6,722 nucleotides of DNA from Fidelibacterota bacterium (GCA_030655795.1 JAUSPJ010000166.1:1-6722); one strand, 5' to 3'. Counted from the first letter of the stretch, positions 1 to 6,093 are shown. Numbers and translations are program-made. The notes: generated from the sequence alone by a model not told the origin.

Positions 1-388
1 AATTTGCTTTCGGAAGATCGGCTTTGCGAGTCAATTTGATACTGTTTTTCGAAAGGGTCAACTGTCCGATTTGGGTTTGAATGACGATACGGTCCATATC
101 TTCATGAATAATTTTACCTTTGACCACAGTGCCGTTATTGAGAATAATTTCGTGGGTCATTTCGGGCAGCTGGATCAGATTATTGATCTCTTTCCGGATT
201 TCCGGTATTGAAACGCGGATTTCCAGTTCCCGCATCTGTTTGCGGACATCGGACAGCTCTTTCCGCAGGGTTTCAATATCCTGATCAACTTCAAAAAACT
301 TTTGTGAAACCGTTGTGGTTTTCTTTTGTGAAAATGCCGGCTGACCGAGTAACATGAAGACTATTGAAATTAACATCATTTTTTTCAT
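1..388 (-). CDS. Secreted coiled-coil protein with small beta-rich C-terminal segment (partial, 3' end beyond left edge)
   Basis: 129 codons are visible; the gene continues past position 1. The product starts with a typical Sec signal peptide (MKKMMLISIVFMLLGQPAFS, probable cut after Ser20 before Gln21), so it should be periplasmic or outer-membrane associated. Residues about 30-70 are rich in E, K, R, L and I with heptad-like spacing and probably form a coiled coil. Residues about 83-117 (core NGTVVKGKIIHEDMDRIVIQ) resemble the short beta-barrel-like modules (NGT-x-x-x-G-x-I...) seen in many secreted proteins of FCB-group bacteria. The ATG at 388-386 overlaps the TGA of the upstream HEAT-repeat lipoprotein gene (ATGA), with a GGTGA just before it, so the two are probably translationally coupled and transcribed together. 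I do not recognise a named family and assign no function. Confidence 0.85.
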   Translation of the reverse strand, partial: MKKMMLISIVFMLLGQPAFSQKKTTTVSQKFFEVDQDIETLRKELSDVRKQMRELEIRVSIPEIRKEINNLIQLPEMTHEIILNNGTVVKGKIIHEDMDRIVIQTQIGQLTLSKNSIKLTRKADLPKAN

Positions 389-1479
389 GGTGTCACCATC
401 GCTTTTCGTTGGGCCTCAAAGGCTTTTTGCCGAAGTTTGTTGAATGCCTCCGCATCACCAAGGGCGGACGCCATCGCGGACATTTCATCGAAGAGAACAT
501 AATTTCGGGGATTTTCCATCATGGGCAACAGCTGTTGGAATATTTCAGGATCGTTAAATTTTGTCAGGGCAACGAGAGCGTCTTGCCGGGTTTTGAGCGG
601 GAACTCGCTGTTTCGGGTGATTTCTACTAATGTGGGGACCACTGCCGGATCGGAAAAATCGCCCAACGCCCGCGTCAGAATTTCGGTCAGCTGAAAATAC
701 TCATCTTTTCCGGTATTGAATGTTTCCAGCAGAGCGAGAATAACATCAGCCTGTTTAATATCCCCGATGGCCTTTAGAGCAAAATCTTTGATCTGCTGCT
801 GGGATTCGGGATTGCCGAGCATTTCGATAAAGGTTTTAGTGACCAGCGGATGCTGTTTTTTACCTAAGATTTCAAGAGCCAGAGAGCGCACAGTCAGACT
901 GACGGTTCTGTCTTTGGCGATATTAATTAAAATCGGAACGACCTTATCGTCTTTGGCAGAACCTAATACCCTGGTCAGCGACTCCTGCATCAGCGCGTAA
1001 TTTTCTTTTTCGGTCTGGTACAGATTCAGCAGCTGTTCCACCTGAAACGTGATATTTGTGGTTTCCAGTTTGGCCATAACCGCTGTGCGAAATTTGATAT
1101 ATTTGCGCTGCGCCGAAATCAATCCGTTGACCATGGCTTCAACATTTTCCGGCGTTGGATTAGCGGTAAGGGCGCTGGCTGTCGCAGTCAGCAGGCCATA
1201 ATTCAAGCCGACTCCCTGTGCCATGAAATCATGGATGATTTTCATCGCGTCCGGATGTCTGGTTTCAGCCATAGCCTGGAGTACGGCGATGCGGGTCTCA
1301 ATTGGCTGTGTGGGATCCGTATAAATGGCCATCATATTTTGGATGGTTTCCAGATTCCCCTTATTATAATCCACACGTAACTCTTCAACGTCTTCTTCTG
1401 TGATGGTCGCGACCTTCGAACTGCAGGCCGCAAATAACAGAATAGACAAAATAATGGGCAGGTAAATTAATCTTTTCAT
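385..1479 (-). CDS. HEAT-repeat lipoprotein
   Basis: The preferred start gives 364 residues: MKRLIYLPIILSILLFAAC, a lipoprotein signal peptide with Cys19 as the likely lipidated residue. The box is LFAAC, so the -3 Phe is unusual but tolerable. After a short linker the whole protein is a run of paired helices of HEAT/PBS-lyase type. Clear units include (numbering from this start) about 62-86, 131-148, 177-220, 231-253, 263-290 and 295-321, with repeated patterns such as R-x-x-A-L-x-I-L-G and A-L-G-x-x-x-D-P-x-V-V-P-x-L. Such solenoids are protein-binding scaffolds; a partner cannot be read from the sequence. A longer frame starts at an ATG at 1506-1504, adding nine residues. I prefer the ATG at 1479 because the signal peptide begins there and because the 1506 ATG sits at the predicted transcription start with no ribosome site. 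The stop overlaps the start of the downstream secreted coiled-coil gene, suggesting a two-gene envelope operon. Confidence 0.88.
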   Translation of the reverse strand: MKRLIYLPIILSILLFAACSSKVATITEEDVEELRVDYNKGNLETIQNMMAIYTDPTQPIETRIAVLQAMAETRHPDAMKIIHDFMAQGVGLNYGLLTATASALTANPTPENVEAMVNGLISAQRKYIKFRTAVMAKLETTNITFQVEQLLNLYQTEKENYALMQESLTRVLGSAKDDKVVPILINIAKDRTVSLTVRSLALEILGKKQHPLVTKTFIEMLGNPESQQQIKDFALKAIGDIKQADVILALLETFNTGKDEYFQLTEILTRALGDFSDPAVVPTLVEITRNSEFPLKTRQDALVALTKFNDPEIFQQLLPMMENPRNYVLFDEMSAMASALGDAEAFNKLRQKAFEAQRKAMVTP

Positions 1480-1510
1480 AATTGGTTTCACTCTATAGTT
1501 AGACATTTTG

Positions 1511-1539
1511 ATATTAGAATTTTTAAGTCTTTATGTCAA
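1511..1539 (-). promoter_or_regulatory. Sigma70-type promoter for the HEAT lipoprotein operon
   Basis: Read on the minus strand, a perfect -35 hexamer TTGACA (1539-1534) is followed by a 17-base spacer and TAATAT (1516-1511), a 4/6 match to the -10 consensus. Transcription would begin about 1504-1506. That leaves a leader of roughly 25 bases before the ATG at 1479, with a weak GAGTGA ribosome site 8 bases upstream of it. The promoter lies in the 51-base gap after the LpxH-like gene, so the lipoprotein gene need not depend on read-through. Confidence 0.72.
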
Positions 1540-1557
1540 GCAAAAATTAGGATTGAC

Positions 1558-2316
1558 CTAAAGTGATTTTTTAAGAGAATTTCGGTCCCAGTAGCACAGT
1601 CGCATATTCTGGCCGTCAAAAAAACCGAATGTGAAATATCGAATCCAGTCGCCCAGGTTAATCAGTTTTCCATTTTCATATTGGTGGTCGGTGGGTAGAT
1701 GGAAATGGCCGGTGACGACAAAATCGTAGCCCTGGTCGATGACTGTTTGCCCATATTCGATCAGTTCCCGCCGCTCTTCTTCAATCAGATCCGGATTACG
1801 CAGGGCCAGGTGCCGGCTTTTACTGGAGATATAATTCGCAATTCCAAAGGAAATTCCCGGATGAATCAGGCGAAACAGGGAAATGAAAAACCGGTTGCGC
1901 AGGATCTTCTTCATGAATCGGTATCCCCGGTCCCGTTTCAGGATGCCATCGGCATGATAGATATAAAAAGATTTTCCGTTATACGTCGCTTCCACTGAAT
2001 CGGGATGAAACTCAATCCCCAGTTCCTCGGGAAAAAAGGAATCAAACCAGAAATCGTGATTTCCGGCCAACACATGGATTTCGCAACCCGCTTCGACCAT
2101 CTCCTGAAGCAGACGCAATACTTTGAAGAAATGCCGCGGGATCACATGCTTGTATTCGAACCAGAAATCAAACATATCGCCCACGATGTACAGGATTGCT
2201 TTTTTCTCTTTGAATTCGTGAAAAAAATCAAACAGATATGTCTTTTTACGGTTTTCCGAATCGGAATGATAACAGTGAAAATGAATATCTGAAATAAAGT
2301 AAACCTGAGTAAGCAT
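1558..2316 (-). CDS. LpxH-like metallophosphoesterase (probable UDP-2,3-diacylglucosamine diphosphatase)
   Basis: 252 residues, close to the usual 240-260 of LpxH-type enzymes. The calcineurin-like metal-binding blocks are in order: SDIHF at 9-13 (Asp10, His12), GDMFDFW at 46-52 (Asp47), GNHDFW at 85-90 (Asn86), YHADG at 120-124 (His121), TGHFHLP at 202-208 (His204, His206), then NLGDW at 220-224. The GHxH...LGDW ending is characteristic of the LpxH branch (COG2908-like) rather than of generic phosphodiesterases. LpxH hydrolyses UDP-2,3-diacylglucosamine to lipid X plus UMP at the inner face of the cytoplasmic membrane, in lipid A synthesis. No signal peptide is seen, as expected for a peripheral cytoplasmic protein. 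One caution is that classical LpxH has GNRD where this protein has GNHD; the Arg contributes to lipid X binding, so substrate identity is inferred. The ATG at 2316 has no good Shine-Dalgarno. Confidence 0.82.
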   Translation of the reverse strand: MLTQVYFISDIHFHCYHSDSENRKKTYLFDFFHEFKEKKAILYIVGDMFDFWFEYKHVIPRHFFKVLRLLQEMVEAGCEIHVLAGNHDFWFDSFFPEELGIEFHPDSVEATYNGKSFYIYHADGILKRDRGYRFMKKILRNRFFISLFRLIHPGISFGIANYISSKSRHLALRNPDLIEEERRELIEYGQTVIDQGYDFVVTGHFHLPTDHQYENGKLINLGDWIRYFTFGFFDGQNMRLCYWDRNSLKKSL

Positions 2317-2359
2317 CTGGGCAGCAATTTAATATTTTGACAGGTAAGGGCAAAGCACA

Positions 2360-2365
2360 ATTATA
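2360..2365 (-). promoter_or_regulatory. Perfect TATAAT -10 candidate for the LpxH-like gene
   Basis: On the minus strand the hexamer TATAAT lies 44 bases upstream of the ATG at 2316, which would give a leader of about 36 bases. No convincing -35 hexamer is present at 16-18 bases (the sequence there is CCAAAT-like). It is a plausible weak or activator-dependent promoter, placed divergently to buk. Confidence 0.35.
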
Positions 2366-2499
2366 CTGGCTGGGTTTGCTGAATTTGGGAATGGGTTATT
2401 TTATCTTGGAAAAATAGATCAAAATTTTACCATTCCGAGTCAGTCGTAACCGAGGAGAATCGCTGTGGCATCACTTTTGTAAAAATATCCTGCTGAAGG

Positions 2500-2508
2500 T
2501 GGTATAAT
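2500..2508 (+). promoter_or_regulatory. Extended -10 element (TGGTATAAT) before buk
   Basis: TGG followed by a perfect TATAAT forms a textbook extended -10. The best -35-like match, TTGTAA at 2477-2482, is 20 bases away, which is too far for normal spacing but can be dispensable with an extended -10. A start near 2514-2516 would leave only about 8-10 leader bases before the buk ATG and would cut into its AGGA ribosome site (2512-2515). So either the message is nearly leaderless or the working promoter lies further upstream. Confidence 0.4.
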
Positions 2509-2523
2509 ATTAGGAAACCAAAA

Positions 2524-3606
2524 ATGGATAATGAAGTTGTTTTGGCAATAAATCCCGGTTCTACATCGACCAAAATGGCTTTGTACAATCGAAAAGGGCC
2601 AATAAAGGTTGAGAAAATTGATCACAGCGGGACCGAAATCTGTAATATGGTATCGATACAGGAGCAGCTGCCGTTGCGGGTCGAGATTATAAAAAAAACC
2701 TTTACGCCCTGGCTGGACGGGTACAAACTTGTGGCTGTCGTCGGGCGTGGCGGGCTGGTGAAACCAATCAGAGGTGGTATTTATACCGTCAATGACGACC
2801 TGATGGATGATACAATCAACTGTAAATACGCCAGCCATGCCAGCAATCTGGGGGCGTCGATCGCCCATGGCATTGCCATGGAGTACAAGGTGCCGGCGTT
2901 TGTGGTGGACCCGGTGACGGTGGACGAATTTATCCCGGAAGCCCGGATTTCCGGTGTGCCGGAAATTCAGCGGAAAAGCCGTCTGCATGCGTTGAATGTA
3001 AATGCCTGTGTTCGCAAGGAAGCCAAGCAACAGGGAAAATCGATCGAAGAAACAAAATTTGTCATTGCCCATCTCGGCGGCGGGATTACCGTTGCGGCTG
3101 TGGACGGTGGAAAAATAATTGACTGCAACGATGCCCTGATAGGGATGGGACCTTTCTCGCCGGAACGGGCCGGCGCATTACCTCTGGAACCGTTAATTAA
3201 AATGGCCATGAGCGGTAGCTATTCGTTCAAGGATTTGTACCGGAAATTTACGAAAAACAGTGGTTTGAAAGGCTATCTCGGTACCAGTGATGTCCGGGAA
3301 GTACTGGAGAGGATTGACAATGGCGATGAAAAAGCGGCTCTGGTTTATCGGGCGATGATTTATCAGGTCGCCAAAGAAATCGGGGCCATGGCGACAACCC
3401 TGAACGGTGAACTGGACGGGATTATTATTACCGGTGGCATTGCCCACTCCGAACGGGTTGTGAACGATCTCGCTGAGCGGATAAAATTTATTGCCGGCAT
3501 TTCCGTGCATCCCGGTGAAAATGAACTGGAATCCCTGGCGGCCGGTGGATTCAGGGCGATTGACGGGGAACAGGAAGTTCAGATTTATGTCAGTGAAAGT
3601 GAATAA
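2524..3606 (+). CDS. buk: Butyrate kinase (acetokinase family)
   Basis: 360 residues, matching the usual 355-360 of Buk. It transfers phosphate between an acyl-phosphate (butyryl- or branched-chain) and ADP, giving the free acid and ATP (EC 2.7.2.7), in the cytoplasm. Actin-like-fold kinase motifs are all present: INPGSTSTK at 9-17 (phosphate 1 loop), VDPVTVDE at 128-135, SRLHALN at 152-158, IAHLGGGITVA at 181-191 (phosphate 2 loop), GMGPFSPERAGALP at 207-220, and ITGGIAHS at 302-309 (adenosine region). The VDPVTVDE and GPFSPERAGALP blocks point to butyrate kinase rather than acetate kinase, which is longer (about 400 residues). The ATG at 2524 has AGGA 8 bases upstream, and an in-frame TGA at 2494-2496 rules out a longer start except ATT. 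The gene is followed after 18 bases by ptb, its usual partner. Use in butyrate formation versus branched-chain acid metabolism cannot be told from sequence. Confidence 0.95.
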   Translation: MDNEVVLAINPGSTSTKMALYNRKGPIKVEKIDHSGTEICNMVSIQEQLPLRVEIIKKTFTPWLDGYKLVAVVGRGGLVKPIRGGIYTVNDDLMDDTINCKYASHASNLGASIAHGIAMEYKVPAFVVDPVTVDEFIPEARISGVPEIQRKSRLHALNVNACVRKEAKQQGKSIEETKFVIAHLGGGITVAAVDGGKIIDCNDALIGMGPFSPERAGALPLEPLIKMAMSGSYSFKDLYRKFTKNSGLKGYLGTSDVREVLERIDNGDEKAALVYRAMIYQVAKEIGAMATTLNGELDGIIITGGIAHSERVVNDLAERIKFIAGISVHPGENELESLAAGGFRAIDGEQEVQIYVSESE

Positions 3607-3612
3607 TTGATT

Positions 3613-3617
3613 GGGAG
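3613..3617 (+). promoter_or_regulatory. Ribosome binding site that decides the ptb start
   Basis: GGGAG ends 7 bases before the ATG at 3625. It supports that ATG over the in-frame TTG at 3607, which abuts the buk stop codon and lies upstream of this site. Confidence 0.7.
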
Positions 3618-3624
3618 TTCAGAA

Positions 3625-4527
3625 ATGATTAAAAGCTATCAGGATGTATTGAATGCCGTTCAATCAACAAAACGGAAAAAGACGATATCCATTGCCATGG
3701 CCGACGATTCCAGCGTGCTTGAGGCCATTAAAGCCATTGACGAAAAGGGAATTGCCCATGCGGTGCTGGTTGGTGATGCGGAGCGAATCAGAGCGATAGC
3801 AAAAGAGCTTGATTACCATATTACCGATGATATGATTGTCCATGCCACCGATGATGCTGATATTGCTTTTAAGGCGGTGGAACAGATTCGCACCGGCAGA
3901 GCCGATATTTTAATGAAAGGGCATATTTCCACGCCGGTTTTAATGAAAGCCGTGCTGGACCGGGAAACCGGGTTGCGCAAAGGCGGTGTGCTGAGTCATG
4001 TGGCGGTGGCTGAAATTCCGACATATCCGAAAATGCTGATCACCAGCGATGGCGGAATTAATATTGCACCCGATCTTGAAGCGAAAAAAGCTATTCTTGA
4101 AAATATGATTGATGTCTGCCGAAAACTCCAAATCGATCAACCGAAAGTCTGTGCTCTGTGTCCCATAGAAAAGGTCAATCCGAAAATTCAGGAGACTGTG
4201 GATGCAGCGGAACTGCAGCAGTTGGCGGAAGCCGGCGTGTTCGGTAATATAATCCTTGAAGGACCGATGGCCATGGACGTGGCGCTGTCGGCGGAAGCCG
4301 CCCGGAAAAAGGGGATAAACAGCCGGATCGCCGGCGTTACCGACGCCATACTGGTTCCCAATATCACCAGTGGTAACGCGGCCATTAAAATTCTGATGTA
4401 TCTGGCCAACGCCAAAGTCGGCGGATTGGTGGTCGGCGCTAAAGTACCGATTATTTTGCTGTCCCGTTCCGACAAACCGGAAGAGAAGTTCAATTCCATG
4501 ATCCTGGCGATTCTGGTTGCAGATTAG
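3625..4527 (+). CDS. ptb: Phosphate butyryltransferase (phosphotransbutyrylase)
   Basis: 300 residues from the ATG at 3625, the normal length for Ptb; acetate-type Pta domains are a little longer (about 320-330). It exchanges phosphate for CoA on butyryl-CoA or a related acyl-CoA (EC 2.3.1.19), supplying acyl-phosphate to Buk. Family blocks seen: GRADILMKGHISTPVLMKAV at 91-110, GLRKGGVLSHVAVAEIP at 116-132, ITSDGGINIAPDLEAK at 139-154, CPIEKVNP at 179-186, EGPMAMDVALS at 212-222, AGVTDAILVPNITSGN at 236-251, and GLVVGAKVPIILLSRSD at 267-283. The fold is that of the PTA/PTB and isocitrate-dehydrogenase-like superfamily. The 18-base gap from buk and the shared terminator after ptb indicate one two-gene operon. 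The order is kinase then transferase, opposite to the ptb-buk order known in solventogenic clostridia. An in-frame TTG at 3607 is a less likely start. Confidence 0.94.
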   Translation: MIKSYQDVLNAVQSTKRKKTISIAMADDSSVLEAIKAIDEKGIAHAVLVGDAERIRAIAKELDYHITDDMIVHATDDADIAFKAVEQIRTGRADILMKGHISTPVLMKAVLDRETGLRKGGVLSHVAVAEIPTYPKMLITSDGGINIAPDLEAKKAILENMIDVCRKLQIDQPKVCALCPIEKVNPKIQETVDAAELQQLAEAGVFGNIILEGPMAMDVALSAEAARKKGINSRIAGVTDAILVPNITSGNAAIKILMYLANAKVGGLVVGAKVPIILLSRSDKPEEKFNSMILAILVAD

Positions 4528-4555
4528 ATTTATCAATAAATATCTGATGTAAATG

Positions 4556-4593
4556 TAGGGGCTCAAAATCTTGAGCCTCTATTATTTATCTTG
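4556..4593 (+). terminator. Intrinsic terminator of the buk-ptb operon
   Basis: An 11-base-pair stem (4556-4566 with 4571-4581; TAGGGGCTCAA against TTGAGCCTCTA, one G-T pair) closes a 4-base AATC loop and is followed by a T-rich tail TTATTTATCTTG. It begins 29 bases after the ptb stop codon. Confidence 0.85.
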
Positions 4594-4686
4594 TCATCTA
4601 GGGAGTATACAACCGAAGAATTCCTTCAGACCAAAGCATGTATCCAACTCAATCTCTTCCCCCGATAAATCGGGGATCGAGATGAC
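4593..4686. repeat. Dispersed-repeat-like unit with inverted ends and internal palindrome
   Basis: The unit is bounded by GTCATCT (4593-4599) and its exact inverse AGATGAC (4680-4686). Near its right end lies a perfect palindrome, CCCCGAT-AA-ATCGGGG (4660-4675). The GTCATCT...GAGATGAC boundary style matches short intergenic repeats scattered through many bacterial genomes. Only one copy is in this window, so its repeated nature is inferred. Confidence 0.5.
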
Positions 4687-4711
4687 CATTAGGCCTGCTA
4701 TTTTAATCCTG

Positions 4712-4729
4712 TGCCGGCAATTTCCGGCA
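4712..4729. repeat. GCCGG palindrome (TGCCGG/CCGGCA)
   Basis: Six-base arms TGCCGG (4712-4717) and CCGGCA (4724-4729) flank CAATTT. The central 14 bases match the palindrome at 6228-6245 at 12 of 14 positions (CCGGCA-R-TT-K-CCGG), hinting at a small recurring intergenic motif. No T-run follows it, so it is not an intrinsic terminator. Confidence 0.5.
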
Positions 4730-4812
4730 TTTGAGGTGACTGACAAGACTTTTAAATTGAAATTTGCTTAGCGCTTCATTAACTTCCCGCACTGAAAGTT
4801 AGATAAAGTTAG

Positions 4813-4818
4813 AAGGAG
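4813..4818 (+). promoter_or_regulatory. Strong ribosome binding site of the phosphofructokinase gene
   Basis: AAGGAG ends 6 bases before the ATG at 4825. It is the best Shine-Dalgarno in the window and fits a highly expressed glycolytic gene. It abuts the second copy of the direct repeat AAAGTTAGA. Confidence 0.8.
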
Positions 4819-4824
4819 AAAACG

Positions 4825-6048
4825 ATGTCAGTTGCAATACTATGTGGTGGTGGTCCGGCTCCGGGAATGAATACCGTGGTTGGCTCAATCGCCAAATCAT
4901 TTTTAAAGAATGGAATCAAAGTCATTGGTCTGCATCATGGTTATACCGGGCTGTTCAGGGAAAATGCCCACATTGAAGAATTAGATTTTTTAAAAGCCGA
5001 TGCCATTTTTAATCGTGGCGGCTCGTATCTCAAGATGAGCCGGTTTAAACCCACTCCGGAGGACTTTGAAAAGAACTTCAATTTGAAATTATTCGAGGAT
5101 AACAATATCAAATTATTAGTGACTGTTGGTGGCGATGATACGGCTTCCACGGCTAACCGGGTGGCAAAATTTCTCTCCGGCAAAGGCTATTCCATTTCCA
5201 ATATTCATGTTCCGAAAACAATTGACAATGATTTACCGCTGCCGAATCATGCTCCGACCTTTGGTTATACTACCGCCGAAGATTCCGGCGCTAAAATTGC
5301 CGCAACGATTTACGAAGATGCCCGTACCAGCGAGAACTGGTTTGTGATTGCAGCGATGGGACGTTCTGCCGGTCACCTGGCATTTGGGATCGGTTCTGCC
5401 TGTCATCTGCCGATGATCGTTATTCCGGAGATGTTCAACAAAGTCGAAATTACCGTTGATCGGATTGTAAACCTTGTTATCTCAGCCATGATCAAACGAA
5501 AGATCATGGGACTCAACTATGGTGTCGCAATTATTTCGGAAGGCGTTTTTCATGAACTCAGCGAAGAAGAAATCAAAAAATCCGGGATAAATTTTACCTA
5601 TGATGATCACGGACATCCTGAGCTGGGTAAAATTTCAAAAGCACAGATGTTCAATGAACTGATAAGTAAAAAATTAAAAGAGATTGGATTGGATATTAAA
5701 TCCAGACCGATCGAATTGGGCTATGAAGTCCGCTGCGTCAACCCGGTCGGTTTCGACCTGGTTTATTGTACCTTGCTTGGTAACGGCGTCTATAAATTAT
5801 TCAAGGAAGGCACTACCGGCTGCATGGTCTATGTCGATAATGCCGGAGACGTTTCGCCGCTCTTTCTGAAGGATATGGAAGGGGCCGATGGCAAGATTCC
5901 GCCACGGCCGGTGGATATTGAAGATCAGAAATCACAATCAATTATCAATAATATTCTTCATTACATTACAGAAAGTGATTACGAATCTGCGAAGACATAC
6001 GTCAGCGATCCGGCAGTTTATGATTTCAGGAAAATACTTAGCTGGTAG
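4825..6048 (+). CDS. 6-phosphofructokinase, predicted pyrophosphate-dependent
   Basis: 407 residues. It phosphorylates fructose 6-phosphate to fructose 1,6-bisphosphate in glycolysis. PFK-family blocks in order: CGGGPAPGMNTVV at 7-19 (phosphoryl-donor loop), NRGGSYLKMSR at 63-73, TVGGDDTAS at 100-108, PKTIDND at 130-136 (Asp134 the probable catalytic base), MGRSAGHLA at 178-186, ISEG at 237-240 (Glu239, sugar-phosphate contact), and LGYEVRCVNPVGFD at 298-311. Donor choice in this family is read at two sites: ATP enzymes have GGDG and PGTIDND, PPi enzymes GGDD and PKTIDND. Here both are of the PPi type (Asp105, Lys131), so EC 2.7.1.90 is predicted and the reaction would be reversible. The LGYEVRC block departs from the usual LGxxQRGG, and the protein is longer than the about 320 residues of PfkA. 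It sits alone between two terminators, so it is probably monocistronic. Confidence 0.92.
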   Translation: MSVAILCGGGPAPGMNTVVGSIAKSFLKNGIKVIGLHHGYTGLFRENAHIEELDFLKADAIFNRGGSYLKMSRFKPTPEDFEKNFNLKLFEDNNIKLLVTVGGDDTASTANRVAKFLSGKGYSISNIHVPKTIDNDLPLPNHAPTFGYTTAEDSGAKIAATIYEDARTSENWFVIAAMGRSAGHLAFGIGSACHLPMIVIPEMFNKVEITVDRIVNLVISAMIKRKIMGLNYGVAIISEGVFHELSEEEIKKSGINFTYDDHGHPELGKISKAQMFNELISKKLKEIGLDIKSRPIELGYEVRCVNPVGFDLVYCTLLGNGVYKLFKEGTTGCMVYVDNAGDVSPLFLKDMEGADGKIPPRPVDIEDQKSQSIINNILHYITESDYESAKTYVSDPAVYDFRKILSW

Positions 6049-6064
6049 AGAATTTCGATTATGC

Positions 6065-6093
6065 AAAAGGCGGTATTCACTACCGCCTTTTTT
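6065..6093 (+). terminator. Intrinsic terminator of the phosphofructokinase gene
   Basis: A perfect 11-base-pair stem AAAAGGCGGTA/TACCGCCTTTT (6065-6075 with 6081-6091) with loop TTCAC ends in a run of six T (6088-6093). It starts 17 bases after the stop codon. The A-run before the stem means it could also act on the opposite strand. Confidence 0.92.

Larger units (their letters stand above)
4528..4824. other. 297-base spacer between ptb and the phosphofructokinase gene
   Basis: No coding sequence can be supported here. In order it holds the buk-ptb terminator (4556-4593), a 94-base unit bounded by GTCATCT/AGATGAC inverted ends (4593-4686), a TGCCGG/CCGGCA palindrome (4712-4729), weak sigma70-like hexamers, a directly repeated AAAGTTAGA (4795-4803 and 4805-4813), and the AAGGAG ribosome site of the next gene. 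The best promoter-like pairs are TTGAGG (4731-4736) with TAAATT (4753-4758) at 16 bases, each 4/6 to consensus, or CTGACA (4740-4745, 5/6) with a poor -10. Confidence 0.7.

Noticed and set aside
2465..2482. A five-codon GTG frame after GAGGAG, possible leader peptide
   Set aside because: It is too short and has no run of regulatory codons or attenuator hairpin behind it; kept only as a note in the buk start-site finding.
2440..3072. A 210-codon open frame on the minus strand across the start of buk
   Set aside because: It is antisense to conserved buk motifs, has the composition of a shadow frame and starts inside buk without a ribosome site.
3607..3624. TTG at 3607 as the start of ptb
   Set aside because: It directly abuts the buk stop, whereas GGGAG at 3613-3617 is ideally placed for the ATG at 3625, which gives the normal 300-residue family length.
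3940..4566. A 208-codon open frame on the minus strand across ptb
   Set aside because: It lies almost wholly antisense to the well-supported ptb gene, and its translation is His/Arg/Phe/Gln-rich with no recognisable motif.
4660..4675. CCCCGAT-AA-ATCGGGG as an intrinsic terminator
   Set aside because: No T-run follows on either strand, and the true terminator of buk-ptb lies just upstream at 4556-4593.
4571..4771. A 66-codon plus-strand frame between ptb and the phosphofructokinase gene
   Set aside because: It begins inside the terminator hairpin and runs through a repeat-like unit and a palindrome; no ribosome site and no protein-like pattern.
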